NCBI GenBank assembly: GCA_031553935.1
Contig: JAVBKS010000001.1
Span: 1-64,000 of the forward strand
Length of the DNA stretch: 64,000 bases
Direction: 5' to 3'
Source of the DNA: JAISDD01 sp031553935
GTDB lineage: Bacteria > Bacillota > Syntrophomonadia > Syntrophomonadales > Syntrophomonadaceae
The notes under the pieces: generated by a model
What the model was told of the DNA's origin: nothing
Databases searched by the model: none
Seen by the model: the letters and a program-made list of their open reading frames with translations, nothing else
Part shown: piece after piece, positions 1 to 7,441 of the stretch
How positions within the stretch are numbered: position 1 is the first letter of the stretch
Layout: every line of letters starts with the position of its first letter
Program-made: the position numbers and the translations under genes

Positions 1-70
1 CCTCAATGTACTGCATATTTCGAGAAAATTCCATATTCAAAATATAGGGTATTTGGATTGGGTAATACAT
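1..70 (-). CDS. 5' end of a leftward gene, possibly an AraC-type regulator (partial)
   Basis: Only the first 23 codons lie in the window and the frame is open to the left edge. The ATG at 70-68 is preceded on the minus strand by AAGGTGA four bases upstream, a good ribosome binding site. The peptide starts MYYPIQIPYILNMEF, which is reminiscent of the N-terminus of AraC-family regulators, but 23 residues cannot establish the family. A good promoter lies about 95 bases upstream on the same strand. It cannot be judged whether the gene is complete beyond the edge. Confidence 0.45.
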   Translation of the reverse strand, partial: MYYPIQIPYILNMEFSRNMQYIE

Positions 71-164
71 ATTGTCACCTTGAAATTCATTTGCTTATAT
101 CGCTTAACCTGTTCAATCGTTTTATGCGCCATATCCGCCGAAGCGAAACAAACGAAACAAGATC

Positions 165-193
165 ATTATACCACCGTCACCCACCCAAAACAA
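165..193 (-). promoter_or_regulatory. Sigma-A-type promoter for the leftward gene at the left edge
   Basis: Read on the minus strand, TTGTTT (193-188) and TATAAT (170-165) are separated by exactly 17 bases. The -10 box is perfect and the -35 box matches 4 of 6 positions. It points left, toward the ATG at 70. Its presence is a reason to reject the rightward reading frame that overlaps it. Confidence 0.55.
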
Positions 194-240
194 CGGCAAA
201 AGCGTAACGGCGAGATGTACGCGTTTAGCAGTTTTTTATA

Positions 241-266
241 GCCTGTAAACACGCATGTTTACAGGC
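241..266. other. Perfect 10-bp inverted repeat beside tRNA-Ser
   Basis: GCCTGTAAAC and GTTTACAGGC flank the 6-base loop ACGCAT. The T-stretch is weak (TTTAT) on the plus side and absent on the minus side, so it is not a canonical terminator for the leftward tRNA. It could still end or process the tRNA transcript. Confidence 0.5.
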
Positions 267-270
267 TTTA

Positions 271-361
271 TGGCGCAGGCGGAGAGATTCGAACTCTCGG
301 TACCCGTGAAGGTTCACCTGATTTCGAGTCAGGGCCATTATAACCACTTCGATACCTCTCC
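271..361 (-). tRNA. tRNA-Ser, anticodon CGA, with mismatched acceptor stem
   Basis: The 91-nt class II tRNA reads leftward and ends in an encoded CCA. The anticodon stem CCTGA/TCAGG encloses CTCGAAA, giving anticodon CGA, which reads UCG serine codons. The T arm is perfect (GAGAG, TTCGAAT, CTCTC), and a long variable arm typical of tRNA-Ser is present. Odd: acceptor 5' GGAGAGG faces 3' CGCCTGC, so pairs 2-71 (G-G), 5-68 (A-C) and 6-67 (G-G) do not form. The 5' half is typical of tRNA-Ser beginning GGAGAGG, while the 3' acceptor strand would suit a partner beginning GCAGGCG. It may be a hybrid or degenerate gene, or an altered integration site. Confidence 0.75.
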
Positions 362-455
362 AAGTAATAAATATTCAGTTTTCCAGCCTTGTCACATGAT
401 TTCGAGCCAAATTAGTAAACCTTTGCTATGAAAACAATATATGGGATTAATTGAC

Positions 456-484
456 TTGTATACAAGGATGATTCCTGTTATATT
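456..484 (+). promoter_or_regulatory. Candidate promoter for the riboswitch/secreted protein transcript
   Basis: TTGTAT (456-461) and TATATT (479-484) are 17 bases apart, just upstream of the structured leader. An overlapping TTGACT at 451 is a better -35 box but lies too far from this -10. The match is moderate and no experimental support is visible. Confidence 0.4.
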
Positions 485-504
485 TTTGATTGTTATGACA
501 TTTT

Positions 505-590
505 CGAGTCTTTTCTCCTAAGGCTTAGCTAAGGAAAAAGACCGCTGGGTTTAGCCGGAAACAGCTAGGCCTCCACTTTGGGAAAGAAAA
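505..590 (+). ncRNA. Probable molybdenum-cofactor (Moco RNA-type) riboswitch aptamer
   Basis: The leader holds a hairpin (TCCTAAG with CTAAGGA, about 517-534), then CTGGGT, a TTAGC/GCTA stem around 551-567, and the segment GGCCTCC followed by TTTGGGAAAG (about 568-586). The CCTCC...TTGGGAA stretch and the preceding CTGGGT...GC helix resemble the Moco RNA motif as I remember it. A strong terminator hairpin follows 30 bases later, a layout expected of a transcriptional riboswitch. The downstream gene has features of a molybdopterin-oxidoreductase-like protein, which supports the call. I could not run a covariance model, so the class assignment is tentative; that this is a structured leader is more certain. 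Confidence 0.55.
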
Positions 591-617
591 TGCTGCATTA
601 ATTTGAGAGTTCATATT

Positions 618-647
618 AAAGCATTCTTTTCTTGGAATGCTTTTTTT
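618..647 (+). terminator. Intrinsic terminator / riboswitch expression platform
   Basis: AAAGCATTC and GAATGCTTT form a 9-bp stem with loop TTTTCTTG, followed by an unbroken T run ending at 647. It stands about 100 bases before the start codon at 747, so it would terminate before the gene and is the natural switch point for the upstream aptamer. Confidence 0.75.
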
Positions 648-746
648 ATTTGAGCTTTTCATTGATTTGCTAATGGGCATTTTTCTTGTGGAGGTGATGA
701 ATGGTCATAGAATATTGGCCCCAAAAAAGATAATAAGGAGGATAAT

Positions 747-3083
747 ATGAGAAAGTCTAAACCAACAGTATCAATATTAGTATCGCTATTTCTAACCATT
801 GCCTTAATCGTTTCTAGCAGCGGCTTAAGCTGGGCTGATCCTTCACCCTCTTTAATGATCAATGAAACAACTAGTGGAGATAGAGGAACAAAACTAACGG
901 TTACCGGTGACCGAATTCCGATTAATTTCGAAAAAACTTATACTATTCAAGAACTAATTCAGAAATATGGCAATAATGGTCAACCTAATGTATACAACAT
1001 CGCAAGTGTAAATTCTTTTGGAACCGCTGATTTGTATACAATAAAAGGGATATCTATAACTCAGTTAGTAGCTGATTCCGGCTTCCCAGAATCAGCTTAT
1101 GGTATTACCGATTATTTTTCATTCGTGTCATATGATGGCTTCATGGGTACATATGGCCCAGGTCTTTCTTACGGTTCATACGGTGAATTAAAACAATACG
1201 GCCCGATAACCGAGAAACGTTATACTTTTCCAAATACCAACTATTATTTTTATAATCTCCATTCCTTTAATCAAACTTCCGTACCAGATCAGACTGGGAA
1301 TAATTCTCAAGGAACTGAGATCCCCCTAATTGCAGGATTCAATGAAACGAAAAATTCAGCGAATTTTAATGAAAATTATCCCGCCCCAAGTAGTAGCACT
1401 AATTATACTTCTATGAGATCATACCTAGGTTTACGCGATTTAGATGATTGCAATCAACAGCTATTTGCAAAATACTTGTATAAAGTTCAATTTATGAGTA
1501 AAGAAGCTTATGACTCAAAAAAATACTCGGGAATCAGAAGTGATGCCTTTAATGTTAATGCAACCGTTCTTGCACGTGCTGATGTTATTTCAGGTATGGA
1601 GGATAGAGGGGTTAGAGTTAAGGGTCAATTCTCTGATGAATCAGGTACTACATTTTTTGTCGGCACCACACTGGGAAGCTTGCTAAATAGTATAAAACCT
1701 GCTGTTTCTGGCAACGCATATATAAAAACAGCGAGTGGTGATTTAGTTGGATACACCTATGATCAACTGATAAATGGCGGCTATGTAATCGCTTATGAAA
1801 GTGGTGCAACCGCTGACAATACTCAAGCTATTGACCGCGAAATCGGGGGCAAGCACTATTACTTCGACATATATAAGGACGGAGCACCGGTAATTAAGAA
1901 TGTTTCCGGTATTTACACATCTACTCCAAATCTATCTTGCCCTTCAACCCAAATTATTAAACAAGATTTAGCTATTACCTTCCCAGATTTTCCAACATGG
2001 AGAGAAGCAATTACTAGTATTAGTTTGAACTCAGTTCCTTTAACTTCTGCAGATTACTACTTAAACAAAGGGAAAATCATTATTAAAGGCAGAGTTCTTA
2101 CAACTGAAGGTGATGTTGCTATTAAAGCTGTGGCAGCGGGTTTTCCTGATGCTACTGCAAATACTACTTTAGTAACTCCTGATGCAGGAACAGTTGCTTG
2201 GAACTGGATCGATAGGTTAAACGCTTCACTAAACCCGGGTGACAAAGCACTAGTTGAAAATGCTGCTACTAATTGGGAGGCATTGACAGCAACTGACTGG
2301 TTTGCTCTTTTAGATCCTCTGCAAACAGATAAGGCTCTAGACAAAACTGCCGTTAATGGCTTGAGTCCTGAAAGTATTCTTGCTGCGGTTCAAGGCTTAA
2401 CAGCAGTGGAGTTCGCAGACATAAGTCTACGTAATAATACTCTAGCTGATTTCAAATCTGATAATGAATTCAAGGTCAATTCTTTATTTGGCATTAGTAC
2501 TGATGAACTATTAGACTTGATTATTAGTAAGTATACAGAAAACATTGATGCCATTATAGATCCTGCTACCGGTGCACTTTCAAAAGAGCGCTATTCGAAA
2601 GATTCATTTGACAAAATAATTGCATCAAACCCGATACTAGCTGCTTCATTAGCGGATCTAGGCTGGAGTAAAGAGCTCTTAAATCAATTCGAAACAAATT
2701 TCTTCGCGGCCATTAATTTGGATGCTGAAGCTCAAGATGCCTTAATTCTTGCTATGATGAGGCAAAACATTTACATGACTGGAGAACTAGCACCTCTATT
2801 TGAAGCCGGTGCTCCTGGCAGTGATTCTGCCTCCGGCCTGATATCTCTACCCAGCACAGATGTTTATGATCTCAAATTCATGTTGGGTGATATCAATCTA
2901 AATTCAAACCCCAATTTTGCTATTCATTCAAGTAATGAGGGCGCTATCAAAATCACACCTGAGGGCAAATTAGTAACTGGAACATACAACAACGGCAATA
3001 CCATTATTACAATATACCTGAAAGATGGTAATGTTACCGATGATTGGCTGCTCAAAGTGAAAATCTATGCACAATTCCACTAA
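747..3083 (+). CDS. Secreted protein with molybdopterin-oxidoreductase-like and DUF1533-like domains
   Basis: The 778-residue protein has a clear signal peptide (residues 1-30: KSKP, hydrophobic core, cleavage near SWA-DPS). The start is set by AAGGAGG 6 bases before ATG. Residues about 50-270 follow the pattern of secreted Firmicutes proteins with the oxidoreductase molybdopterin-binding-like fold: TIKGISITQLV, a YDGFMGT segment, KRYTFPN, then LGLRDLDDCNQQLF. This assignment is by pattern memory, and the conserved cofactor cysteine of true sulfite oxidases is not evident. Residues about 405-475 (TFPDFPTWREAIT to a GY-like end) resemble DUF1533/HID domains that bind haem proteins or ligands in other exported proteins. 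The C-terminus (about 700-778) looks like a small Ig-like domain. No sortase motif or S-layer homology domain is seen. The gene is monocistronic, flanked by a riboswitch-like leader and a strong terminator. Confidence 0.75.
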   Translation: MRKSKPTVSILVSLFLTIALIVSSSGLSWADPSPSLMINETTSGDRGTKLTVTGDRIPINFEKTYTIQELIQKYGNNGQPNVYNIASVNSFGTADLYTIKGISITQLVADSGFPESAYGITDYFSFVSYDGFMGTYGPGLSYGSYGELKQYGPITEKRYTFPNTNYYFYNLHSFNQTSVPDQTGNNSQGTEIPLIAGFNETKNSANFNENYPAPSSSTNYTSMRSYLGLRDLDDCNQQLFAKYLYKVQFMSKEAYDSKKYSGIRSDAFNVNATVLARADVISGMEDRGVRVKGQFSDESGTTFFVGTTLGSLLNSIKPAVSGNAYIKTASGDLVGYTYDQLINGGYVIAYESGATADNTQAIDREIGGKHYYFDIYKDGAPVIKNVSGIYTSTPNLSCPSTQIIKQDLAITFPDFPTWREAITSISLNSVPLTSADYYLNKGKIIIKGRVLTTEGDVAIKAVAAGFPDATANTTLVTPDAGTVAWNWIDRLNASLNPGDKALVENAATNWEALTATDWFALLDPLQTDKALDKTAVNGLSPESILAAVQGLTAVEFADISLRNNTLADFKSDNEFKVNSLFGISTDELLDLIISKYTENIDAIIDPATGALSKERYSKDSFDKIIASNPILAASLADLGWSKELLNQFETNFFAAINLDAEAQDALILAMMRQNIYMTGELAPLFEAGAPGSDSASGLISLPSTDVYDLKFMLGDINLNSNPNFAIHSSNEGAIKITPEGKLVTGTYNNGNTIITIYLKDGNVTDDWLLKVKIYAQFH

Positions 3084-3099
3084 TTAGAAAATCCGTATC

Positions 3100-3135
3100 A
3101 AAAGTAGGGGCTAGTTATGCTAGCCCCTACTTTTA
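3100..3135 (+). terminator. Terminator after the secreted protein gene
   Basis: AAAAGTAGGGGCTAG and CTAGCCCCTACTTTT form a perfect 15-bp stem around the 5-base loop TTATG, ending in TTTTATT. It lies 17 bases after the stop codon. Confidence 0.9.
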
Positions 3136-3220
3136 TTCGTAATAAGTGTTAAGGTATTTACTGTTTTCAGCGGTTATTTATATGGATTATTTGCTCTAAG
3201 CGTATAATTCTTGCTTTTTT

Positions 3221-3809
3221 GAAAAAAGTACCAGAATCGATTATGTTAATCTAACTCAAAAAAACTCTCGATATTATTAATTTCGCTGACCTCATACCCG
3301 TACTTTCTTTTGGCGCAAAAGAAAGGTACCAAAGAAAACTGCCTGCGCAATGAAAAACCTAAACATTTACCGTAACTCGGCCTGCGCACCTTTTGGGCCG
3401 CAAAACTCGACTTCGTCTCAAACAGGCGCCCTCTTCGTGCTCGGCTTTCGTTTGGTAAATGGTAATAGGGCTTTTCAGATGCTTCGGCGTCAGGGGACCG
3501 GAAGGGATTATTCGTTCCCCCAATACTGAGCGTTGTGAATATAATTGGTGACAGTTAGCTGGCGAAGGGATGAGCACCATGGGCGTTCTGTTTAATGAAC
3601 GAATTAAAACCGTATTAAATGCGTTAGACTAGGATAAAAAGCTCCAGATACGAGGCGACGAAAAGTTCGCGGATGAGGGCGTATTTGTAATACGTTGAGT
3701 TCGCTAACTTTGAAGTCAACGAAGTAGATGGACTTTTTAGACAGTCTAAAGCCAAGCCGCTAAATGTCCAATTTATTCACGCGAAGAAAGTTTTTTGGGT
3801 ACTTTTTTT
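3221..3809. repeat. Long non-coding repeat, copy 1 (about 589 bp)
   Basis: It begins GAAAAAAGTACCAGAATCGA and the same string restarts at 3810, giving a tandem arrangement. Recognisable blocks are TTCTTTTGGCGCAAAAGAAA (an inverted-repeat hairpin, about 3305-3326), GGCCTGCGCACCTTTTGG, CTCAAACAGGCGCCC, GGGATTATTCGTTCCCCC, and a 3' end with GGTAC, a T run and an A run with GTACC. No credible protein is encoded. Blocks of this type recur in many bacterial genomes in my memory, with no agreed function. Copy 1 carries an additional segment of about 100 bp (about 3590-3755) that copy 2 lacks. Confidence 0.85.
3595..3755. repeat. Extra segment nested in repeat copy 1
   Basis: This stretch has no counterpart in copy 2. 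It contains GTATTTGTAATACGTTGAG (with the inverted pair GTATTTGTAATAC) and GGACTTTTTAGACAGTCT. That pattern resembles another dispersed repeat I associate with Clostridia-type genomes. It looks like one repeat family inserted in another, or an alternative internal module. No coding potential is seen. Confidence 0.5.
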
Positions 3810-4294
3810 GAAAAAAGTACCAGAATCGATTATGTTAATCTAACTCATAAGTAATTCTCGATATTATTGATTTCGCTGACATCATAACCTGTCCTTTCTT
3901 TTGGCGCAAAAGAAAGGTAGCAAAGAAAACTGCCTGCGCAATGAAAAACCCTAAACATTTCCCGAAACTCGGCCTGCGCACCTTTTGGGGCGCAAAACTC
4001 GACTACGTCTCAAACAGGCGCCCTATTCGTGCTCGGCTTTCGCCTAGTAATACTATCGAGCTTTTCTAATGCTTCGGCGTCATGGGACCGGAAGGGATTA
4101 TTCGTTCCCCCAATACTGAGCGTTGTGAATATAATTGGAGACAGTTAGCTGGCGAAGGGATGAGCACAAAAAGGCATCCTGTTTGAGGCGCAGCCGAGTT
4201 TGGATGCCGTGCAAGGTGCGAAGCGCGAGCTGCTAAATGTCCAATTTATTCACGCGAAAAAAGTTTTTTGGTACTTTTTTTGAAAAAAGTACCG
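3810..4294. repeat. Long non-coding repeat, copy 2 (about 485 bp)
   Basis: It is colinear with the preceding copy over about 370 bp with scattered substitutions, then differs in the middle (4168-4230). It rejoins at GCTAAATGTCCAATTTATTC and the terminal GTACTTTTTT/AAAAAAGTAC hairpin (4271-4293). The two copies share both ends, so the unit is well defined. It lies in the gap between the secreted protein gene and the end of the flagellar supercluster, with no transposase nearby. Confidence 0.85.
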
Positions 4295-4351
4295 AGAAAT
4301 TAACATCTAATTTGATTGTTATTAAGAAAAAGTTTTTATTATTCTCGATAT

Positions 4352-4382
4352 AAAAAGCCTTTAAGTCGTAAAACCTAAAGGC
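4352..4382 (-). terminator. Terminator of the flagellar/chemotaxis supercluster
   Basis: On the minus strand GCCTTTA and TAAAGGC pair around a 12-base loop and are followed by TTTTT. It lies about 57 bases beyond the stop of the last gene of the leftward operon. This is the only strong terminator I found between 36 kb and this point on that strand. Confidence 0.7.
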
Positions 4383-4438
4383 ATATTGTACATTTATTTA
4401 ACTATTTCATTATTAATTTAAACAAGAAAAAGCTAAAC

Positions 4439-5668
4439 TTAAATAGCTTTTTTCTTATTGTTAACATTAATAATGAGAGTAATTTCTCCTTGACTGCGGT
4501 CAAGGATTTTAGCAATTTCTTTTACCGAGCAACCCTTTTCAACTAATGAGCGCACTGCCATATACGGATGAGCTTCACGAAGTTCCGCAATATATCTCTC
4601 ATCATTTAGATCCGGTTCTGTGCTTTCTTGAAATAATGACGGTTCATCATTAATTGTCGGTAAATAGGTAATGTTTTGATCAAATTCTTCTCCCTCAAGG
4701 ATTCCGTCGAGGAAATCTTCTTCTTGGTCAAAGTCAAATTCTATATCACTATCATATTCATCTTCGACTACCAGCCATTCAACATCATCTGACTTTGTTT
4801 CCTGCTTAAGATCAGACCAGATTATCTTCTGAACTTTGTTCTGAGTTTCAATGAATTCAACGCTGTCAGCGAATGAATTCAAGATATCATCATTTGAAGT
4901 CGAATCCATGCTTTCTGGGGTAAGGCTGCCTTCGTCAATGGTTGGCGCTTCATGTACTTGATCTGCAAATAGTTCCTTAATGCAAGCTACCTCGTCATCG
5001 GTTAGGAGATTCATATGATGGTTAAGACCTAAACCTTCAGCTTTTGCTCTTGCAATCAGGGTTTTACTGCTGATTCGCAATTCATCAGCCAGCTCATGCA
5101 GTCTGATACGTCCAGAGGTGATAAAGGCTTTATTGCTTAAAAGCAATTCATCATCTAATGCTGGTTCAATTACAGTCTCAGCGGTTGTGTCATCAAAAAT
5201 GATTTCTTCATATTCCTGTTCTTCGCCCTGGTCTTGTTCTTTTAGCATTTCACGCAAATCAGGCAGAAAATTAAGTGCCATATTTTCTTGAGCCACTTCA
5301 TCAGCAGGATTACTGCTATAGTGAATAAGCTCGGTCAATTCGAAACTACTTTGGTGATCAAGCTCTTCTTGGATCATTGCAGGGTTATTTCCCATGTTTT
5401 CAACTTCCTGCTGGGAAAATGCCGTATGTCTTTTGTCAGACTTTTCAATGCGTTCATCCAGACTATCAATCATACCCTGACCAATAGTTACAAAGTCTTT
5501 CATCATAGCTTCAAGATCTTGCTTAATTATCTGCGCCTGCTTTATACTGTCCAGCAGCTCGACTGAATATCCGTCCATCATATTGTTCTGTTTGCTAATG
5601 CTATAGAAAGCAACGCCGATTAAAATAACCGTCATTATGCAAGTAACTATAAAAACTTCCTTCACCAA
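4439..5668 (-). CDS. Membrane-anchored SwrB/DUF6115-like protein with an IF2_N-like domain
   Basis: The 409-residue protein has one N-terminal membrane segment (about residues 5-24), a short coiled region, a long acidic linker, and two small folds. One at about 185-235 (IRLHELADELRISSKTLI onward to NLLTDDEV) closely matches the IF2 N-terminal domain. The C-terminal 40 residues (VRSLVEKGCSVKEIAKIL) form a helix-turn-helix-like tail as in DUF6115/SwrB proteins. In Bacillus subtilis, SwrB follows sigD and promotes flagellar assembly; the position here, three genes after sigD, matches. It is much longer than SwrB (about 170 aa) because of the insert. The start is a TTG or the GTG next to it, directly after the stop of the previous gene, so the exact start is uncertain. 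Confidence 0.65.
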   Translation of the reverse strand: MVKEVFIVTCIMTVILIGVAFYSISKQNNMMDGYSVELLDSIKQAQIIKQDLEAMMKDFVTIGQGMIDSLDERIEKSDKRHTAFSQQEVENMGNNPAMIQEELDHQSSFELTELIHYSSNPADEVAQENMALNFLPDLREMLKEQDQGEEQEYEEIIFDDTTAETVIEPALDDELLLSNKAFITSGRIRLHELADELRISSKTLIARAKAEGLGLNHHMNLLTDDEVACIKELFADQVHEAPTIDEGSLTPESMDSTSNDDILNSFADSVEFIETQNKVQKIIWSDLKQETKSDDVEWLVVEDEYDSDIEFDFDQEEDFLDGILEGEEFDQNITYLPTINDEPSLFQESTEPDLNDERYIAELREAHPYMAVRSLVEKGCSVKEIAKILDRSQGEITLIINVNNKKKAI

Positions 5669-5672
5669 CCTT

Positions 5673-5999
5673 CTAAATTTTAATGTCGATCAAGTTGGAA
5701 CCTTCAGGCTTGTTTACATCATCAAGTTTGATATCTTGCCGCGATTCATTTTCCTTTTCCGGTTTGTATTCATCCTTTTTGGGTTTACGTTCTTTTTTTT
5801 CTTGCTTCTCATCTACATAGCTTGTTTCCCCGCGCTGGGTTTGTTTTATTTGTTTTGCAAGCTCAAAAGTCTGTTTGACTATATGTCCTTCACTATCTTG
5901 CTGCCGGTGAATATGATCCATACGCTGATTCTGCTGTATTCTTGAAACTTCGCCACTCTTTTGCACCAGTACTTGCATGTCAACACTTCGAATGGTCAA
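5673..5999 (-). CDS. Small highly charged protein of the flagellar operon
   Basis: The 108-residue product is rich in Lys, Glu, Asp and Gln, with no membrane segment or recognisable domain. It is probably largely disordered in its C-terminal half. The TTG start is chosen because GGAGGTGA lies 6 bases upstream. It sits between the FapA-like gene and the SwrB-like gene with almost no spacing, so it is co-transcribed. I do not recognise a function. Similar short charged proteins occupy this place in other Clostridia-like operons. Confidence 0.6.
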   Translation of the reverse strand: MTIRSVDMQVLVQKSGEVSRIQQNQRMDHIHRQQDSEGHIVKQTFELAKQIKQTQRGETSYVDEKQEKKERKPKKDEYKPEKENESRQDIKLDDVNKPEGSNLIDIKI

Positions 6000-6026
6000 C
6001 TAATTCACCTCCATTAGGGCAGAATA

Positions 6027-7427
6027 CTACCTAAGTGAACCAATCCGCACTTCGCCGTCATTTAAAACAAATGAAGAACTCTTTATCGGATCGTTTACTA
6101 TGTATATACTCTTGCCTATCACTATCCTGACTCCGGGATATACAACCTCAATAGCATTAATTCTGGAGCTCTCGCCTTCAAGAAATTCTTCTTCTAAAGC
6201 AGTAATCCTGGTTTCTATCTCAGATAACTGTTGTCTATAATTTTTAAAATCATCAAGTTGTTTGATTAACACTAATTTCTTGTTGTCTGTCAATGACTCG
6301 AGTGATCTTCCTGACTGTTGAAAAGACGAAATAGATTGGCTGATGGTCTCCAGCTCTTTCTTAATAGTTTCTTGCTTGCGCATCAGGTTTTGATATTCTT
6401 CACGCGATAGTGGATTAATACCTACTTCAAGCACGGTTTGGGTAGCTAATTGCGAACCTATAACTTTTGATTCGATTTCTTTAAAAGCCTGGATCATACC
6501 GCCAACAATTAATGCTCTTTTATCACTGACTTTTACGCATACACCTGCTTTAATCTGTGACTGAATAATTGCCTCTTTAATAAAAATGTTCTGACCGGCT
6601 ATAACTCTTGCATTCTCGACGAATTTTGCCTGAATATCGCCTCCGGCCTGTATAAAACTACTGCTTCCAGTGATTCCACCCTTAACCTGAATATTACCTT
6701 GGGCTACAACTTCAGCATTTTCGATCAAGCCCCGAACTTCGATATCGCCTTCGGCATGTACTTTGAACCCGGCACAGACCATGCCATGTACAACTACATT
6801 TCCAACGAAGTTAATGTTGCCAGAAGAAAAATCAACATTGCCTTTTAGCTCGAATACCGGGTCTACAGAAACCTTGCCCGAAACAATAGTAACATTGCCG
6901 TCAATTGCAGCATATAACATTAGCTCTTCTTGATCTGCCACCACATTTTTACCCTTAGGTAAAACAATATCCTTTACTGGCTTAGCTAGTAATGTATTTC
7001 CGTAAACATCGAATCCGTCTTCTCCGGGTTTGGGCGGTATTTTTATTGCTAATTGCTGTCCTTTACGAACACTGAAAATTAGACCTAGATCATGATAATC
7101 CACATTGCCCTTATCGTCTGTTTTGGGTGCTAACCGTTCTTTGGGGGTTGGAAATTTGTATTCTAACGAAGCATTTGTTCCTAAAGTCGGCTCTTGTCCT
7201 TGTGCGAACAGTATTTTTTCGTATATTATCTGTTTTTTTACTGCATCCTCTATTGCCGCTTCATCAATCCCGCTGTTAATGCCTAGATCAGCAATTCGGC
7301 TTTTAACTTCATCAAAGGATACCGGGTTTCCATTTTCTTCAGGAGGTGTTATTTCCAAGTAGGCAGCGAGTCGGTTTGAATCTACGATTATTTTGACTTT
7401 TCCATCAACACCTTGAACGGTCTCCAT
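6027..7427 (-). CDS. FapA-family (DUF342) polymerising/bactofilin-like protein
   Basis: The 466-residue protein has a FapA/DUF342 organisation. An N-terminal alpha/beta region covers about residues 1-150, including KIPPKPGEDGFDVYGNTL. Then comes a right-handed beta-helix with short glycine- and valine-rich turns (about 170-300: GNINFVGNVVVHGMV, GDIEVRGLIENAEVVAQGN). A coiled coil (about 345-410) and a short C-terminal tail finish it. DUF342 proteins are common in Firmicutes flagellar operons right after sigD. Their precise role is unclear; some affect cell shape or polar localisation. ATG follows GGGGGAAATTTA. Confidence 0.85.
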   Translation of the reverse strand: METVQGVDGKVKIIVDSNRLAAYLEITPPEENGNPVSFDEVKSRIADLGINSGIDEAAIEDAVKKQIIYEKILFAQGQEPTLGTNASLEYKFPTPKERLAPKTDDKGNVDYHDLGLIFSVRKGQQLAIKIPPKPGEDGFDVYGNTLLAKPVKDIVLPKGKNVVADQEELMLYAAIDGNVTIVSGKVSVDPVFELKGNVDFSSGNINFVGNVVVHGMVCAGFKVHAEGDIEVRGLIENAEVVAQGNIQVKGGITGSSSFIQAGGDIQAKFVENARVIAGQNIFIKEAIIQSQIKAGVCVKVSDKRALIVGGMIQAFKEIESKVIGSQLATQTVLEVGINPLSREEYQNLMRKQETIKKELETISQSISSFQQSGRSLESLTDNKKLVLIKQLDDFKNYRQQLSEIETRITALEEEFLEGESSRINAIEVVYPGVRIVIGKSIYIVNDPIKSSSFVLNDGEVRIGSLR

Positions 7428-7441
7428 TAAATTTCCCCCTA

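Noticed and set aside
53..241. A 62-codon rightward open frame before the tRNA
   Set aside because: It overlaps a much better leftward promoter and start, has no ribosome binding site, and its composition looks like untranslated DNA.
500..650. c-di-GMP (GEMM) riboswitch instead of Moco RNA
   Set aside because: The conserved GEMM core (CGCAAAG and GGCCTAA type blocks) is absent. The CTGGGT and GGCCTCC...TTGGGAA blocks fit Moco RNA better.
2057..2344. A 95-codon open frame opposite the secreted protein gene
   Set aside because: It is antisense to a clear coding region with signal peptide and domains, and has no ribosome binding site.
3359..3580. A 73-codon leftward open frame
   Set aside because: It lies inside the long non-coding repeat. 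Copy 2 breaks the frame, so it is not under coding selection.
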